Source: Larix sibirica (taxonomy: Eukaryota; Streptophyta; Pinopsida; Pinales; Pinaceae). Taken from it: DNA of 10,861 bases. Within the stretch, counting starts at the first letter, position 1, and every line of letters starts with the position of its first letter. This document shows positions 9,270 through 10,861 of this stretch, piece after piece. The notes under the pieces are model-generated. The model saw only the letters and a list, made by a program, of their open reading frames with translations. It was not told the origin of the DNA and searched no databases. The position numbers and the translations under genes were made by a program. The stretch lies in contig NWUY0300023941.1 in assembly GCA_004151065.3 (NCBI GenBank), positions 1 to 10,861 of the forward strand, read 5' to 3'.

Positions 9270-9387
9270 TGTCTAAAGAGCGCTCCCTGTGACCGGTGAA
9301 CCCTAGCTATCTACCTTTGGCGTGCGCAGCTTGGCTGCGTGCCCGCGGGATCCTCCTGTGCAGGCTGCCCCTCATTCTGGTCCGGCC
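9270..9387 (+). promoter_or_regulatory. GC-rich 5' leader of the LINE with small hairpin
   Basis: About 118 bases precede the first ATG of the element, which is at 9388, so no upstream ATG competes with it. The leader is far richer in G, C and CpG than the DNA before it. A perfect 6-bp stem with a 3-base loop (CGCAGC, TTG, GCTGCG) lies at 9325-9339. LINEs generally carry an internal promoter in this part. I see no specific promoter motif and infer the role from position only. Confidence 0.45.
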
Positions 9388-10740
9388 ATGGATCCTCCTC
9401 CAACCCCTTCTCCGGAGGAACACAGGCAGCTTCTTGATGCCGCATTCCGCTCTCTGGTGGCCTCCATGCCACCCCTCTCCTCTTCGATGGACCCTTCTGA
9501 CGCTAGTTTCATCAAAAGAGTAGTTGCTCCCCATATTCAGATCCTGTTGGCAGCTTCCAAGTTGAAATCCCTCGCTCTGAGCAAACGTAGTTTGATTGGT
9601 AAATTCATCGAAATCTGGCCTTTTCCTAAATCAATGGATGCCTGGATTAATAAGAACTGGATGCCTCTGGTAACCGGGGGCTTGCAGCATTGTTTTTGTG
9701 GTAAGGGCTTCTTCACCTTTCTGTTTGAAAACAAAGTTGATAGGGATCTTATTTTCAGAAGCGGGTCGTATTTCATGGGCCCTCGCGGCTTGTACTTAAA
9801 TAGATGGAGCTTATCCTTTGACCCTGAGAAGGATGTGCCTTCAGCGGTCCCAGTCTAGGTTCATCTCCCTCATTTTCCATTACATTGTTGGAATGATGAA
9901 ACCCTACAAGCTATCGGAAACTCCCTCGGAATTTACATTGACAAAGCTAAGCCAAAAGGGCCTGTATTCTCCTATGCAAGAATCTATGTAGAAGTAGATC
10001 TGGAAAAAGGATTACCGTAGGAAGTTAACCTATTTATGGATGGATGGGAGCACATGCAGAAAGTTTATTACGAGCAATTTCCATTCAAATGCAAAAAGTG
10101 CCATGAATACGGACATTTTGTCAAAAATTGCCCCAAGGCAGCTCAAGAAGCTCCTGAAAAGATCCAAGAAGAAGGTTAGAAAACTAAAAAAGGAAGGAAA
10201 ACTATCTCAACAACACACCCTCCAAAGGGGCCTCAACCAAGAACCAGCAAAGAAACCACCCAAGAAGTAAGGGAAGATTCCACCAGCAACAGGTTTGAGG
10301 ATCTGCCTCTAGAAGAAGGAGAAATCCCAGTATTGGAAGCAATCACAATGGAAACAGAAAAGAAAGAAACCCTCATTCCTGCTAGCATCCCTCCTTCCTC
10401 CCCCAGAGAAGAGTTGATTGGTGTTGCCTTGGGTGGATCTAGCACTCCTGGAAGTTCATGGGAAGACAAGGTAAAGCAAAACAAATCCGTTCTGCTCACT
10501 TTGTCTTCGGATAATACCTTTTCCTCAGAATCTCTTGAGGAGCTTGATGTGGTGCAGCCGCCAAACACTAGAGGTAGGAATTCGCAAAGGTATCACAGAG
10601 AACTTGAGGCAGAAAGAGAGATAGAAATGGGCAGACAAAAAATCCTGGAAGAAACGAAATTGCTTCAGAATCCCAAAACTCAAAGCAGGGTTAAAGCTGA
10701 TGGTAGATCTCGAGCAAGATCTCTCCCGGTTAAGAAGTAA
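9388..10740 (+). pseudogene. LINE ORF1 (DUF4283 / zinc-knuckle protein), three in-frame TAG codons
   Basis: The frame spans 450 codons with no frameshift, from ATG at 9388 (context GCCATGG, a strong plant start) to TAA at 10738-10740. It is broken by TAG at codons 157 (9856), 211 (10018) and 264 (10177). Residues 1-40 are proline- and serine-rich. About 40-205 form a DUF4283-like domain; its core at 105-150 has GKGFFTFLFENKVDRD and LNRWSLSFDPEKD, and it continues after the first TAG as VHLPHFPLHCW. Codon 157 falls where relatives usually have Trp in PVWV. A CX2CX4HX4C zinc knuckle occupies 235-248 (10090-10131). The remainder is a low-complexity, charged tail with a helical E/R-rich stretch near 394-420 and a basic end. 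In live elements ORF1 binds element RNA. This copy is probably nonfunctional unless the TAGs are read through or are sequencing errors. Confidence 0.88.
10090..10131 (+). other. CCHC zinc knuckle of ORF1
   Basis: The residues CKKCHEYGHFVKNC fit the CX2CX4HX4C pattern of retroelement nucleic-acid-binding knuckles, with all four metal ligands present. It lies between the second and third TAG codons, so it would be missing from a product ending at the first TAG. Confidence 0.92.
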
Positions 10741-10861
10741 TGAAAGCAGTCTCTTGGAATTGCAGGGGTCTCGGAGGTTTGAACAAAGTCGAAGCAATCA
10801 AAGATATGATAAAATCCAAAAAACCTGATCTTATGCTAATCCAAGAGACTAAAATGTTGGA
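10740..10861 (+). CDS. LINE ORF2, N-terminal endonuclease segment, partial
   Basis: The ATG at 10740-10742 shares its A with the ORF1 stop TAA (sequence TAATG), so ORF2 lies in the -1 frame relative to ORF1. Forty full codons are visible, without a stop. They start MKAVSWNCRGLGG and later read KPDLMLIQETKM. These are the first two motifs of the exonuclease-endonuclease-phosphatase fold used by LINE endonucleases: the Asn in WNCRG and the catalytic, metal-binding Glu in QET are both present. In full-length plant L1 elements ORF2 is over 1,000 residues and goes on to reverse transcriptase; that part is beyond the window. The overlap suggests ORF2 translation may be coupled to termination at ORF1. 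Whether the rest is intact cannot be judged. Confidence 0.92.
   Translation, partial: MKAVSWNCRGLGGLNKVEAIKDMIKSKKPDLMLIQETKML

Larger units (their letters stand above)
9270..10861 (+). mobile_element. L1-type LINE retrotransposon, 5' part, cut by window end
   Basis: A sharp change from AT-rich DNA to a GC-rich leader near 9270 marks the likely 5' end. Two ORFs follow in the order typical of plant L1 elements: ORF1 with a DUF4283-like domain and a CCHC zinc knuckle, then ORF2 beginning with the endonuclease domain. There is no LTR. Such elements move by target-primed reverse transcription: ORF2 protein nicks DNA and copies the element RNA at the nick. The 5' leader is present, so this copy is not strongly 5'-truncated as many LINEs are. 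Reverse transcriptase, 3' UTR and poly(A) tail lie outside the window. The exact 5' base is uncertain by about 20 bp. Confidence 0.9.

Noticed and set aside
9307-9534. Minus-strand 75-codon frame opposite ORF1
   Set aside because: It is a shadow of the GC-rich ORF1 start. The + strand frame has the domain matches and a good start context.
10233-10797. Minus-strand frames of 90-111 codons opposite the end of ORF1
   Set aside because: They are serine- and leucine-rich by-products of the charged low-complexity ORF1 tail and match no family.

Overview
The window reads as nuclear DNA of a land plant with a large, repeat-rich genome. A gymnosperm is my best guess, from the long AT-rich gene-free stretches of worn repeats, but that is inference only. 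Nothing suggests bacteria, a phage or an organelle: there are no operons, ribosome binding sites, tRNAs or rRNAs. The only recognisable genes belong to a non-LTR retrotransposon at the right edge.

Layout. Positions 1-1150 hold no recognisable gene, only weak exon-like segments with plausible splice sites. Positions 1286-2345 are a diverged tandem array of three units of about 350-370 bp. Positions 2346-3466 are anonymous AT-rich DNA with one clear hairpin. Positions 3467-3599 are an exact two-copy tandem duplication with a 65-bp period. Positions 3850-4455 (block A) and 8005-8569 (block B) are two diverged direct copies of a C-rich, G-poor repeat full of CTAACCC-like words, about 4.1 kb apart. 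Block B also lies between two copies of a shorter repeat (about 7886-7965 and 8562-8640). Positions 5598-6893 form a large fold-back: two arms of about 290 bp, roughly 85-90% identical by eye, in inverted orientation around a spacer of about 720 bp.

From about 9270 to the window end is the 5' part of a plant L1-type LINE on the + strand. It has a short GC-rich 5' leader, then ORF1 (9388-10740), which encodes a DUF4283-type domain and a CCHC zinc knuckle. ORF1 keeps one continuous frame but carries three in-frame TAG codons. ORF2 starts at 10740, overlapping the ORF1 stop in a TAATG junction. Its first 40 codons carry the start of the apurinic/apyrimidinic-type endonuclease domain, and the rest lies outside the window.

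How the genes work together: in an intact LINE, ORF1 protein coats the RNA, and ORF2 protein nicks the target and reverse-transcribes the RNA in place. Here ORF1 is probably dead, while the visible part of ORF2 is open. I see no convincing new biological system. The points most worth a second look are the fold-back, the paired C-rich blocks, the TAATG junction and the all-TAG decay of ORF1.
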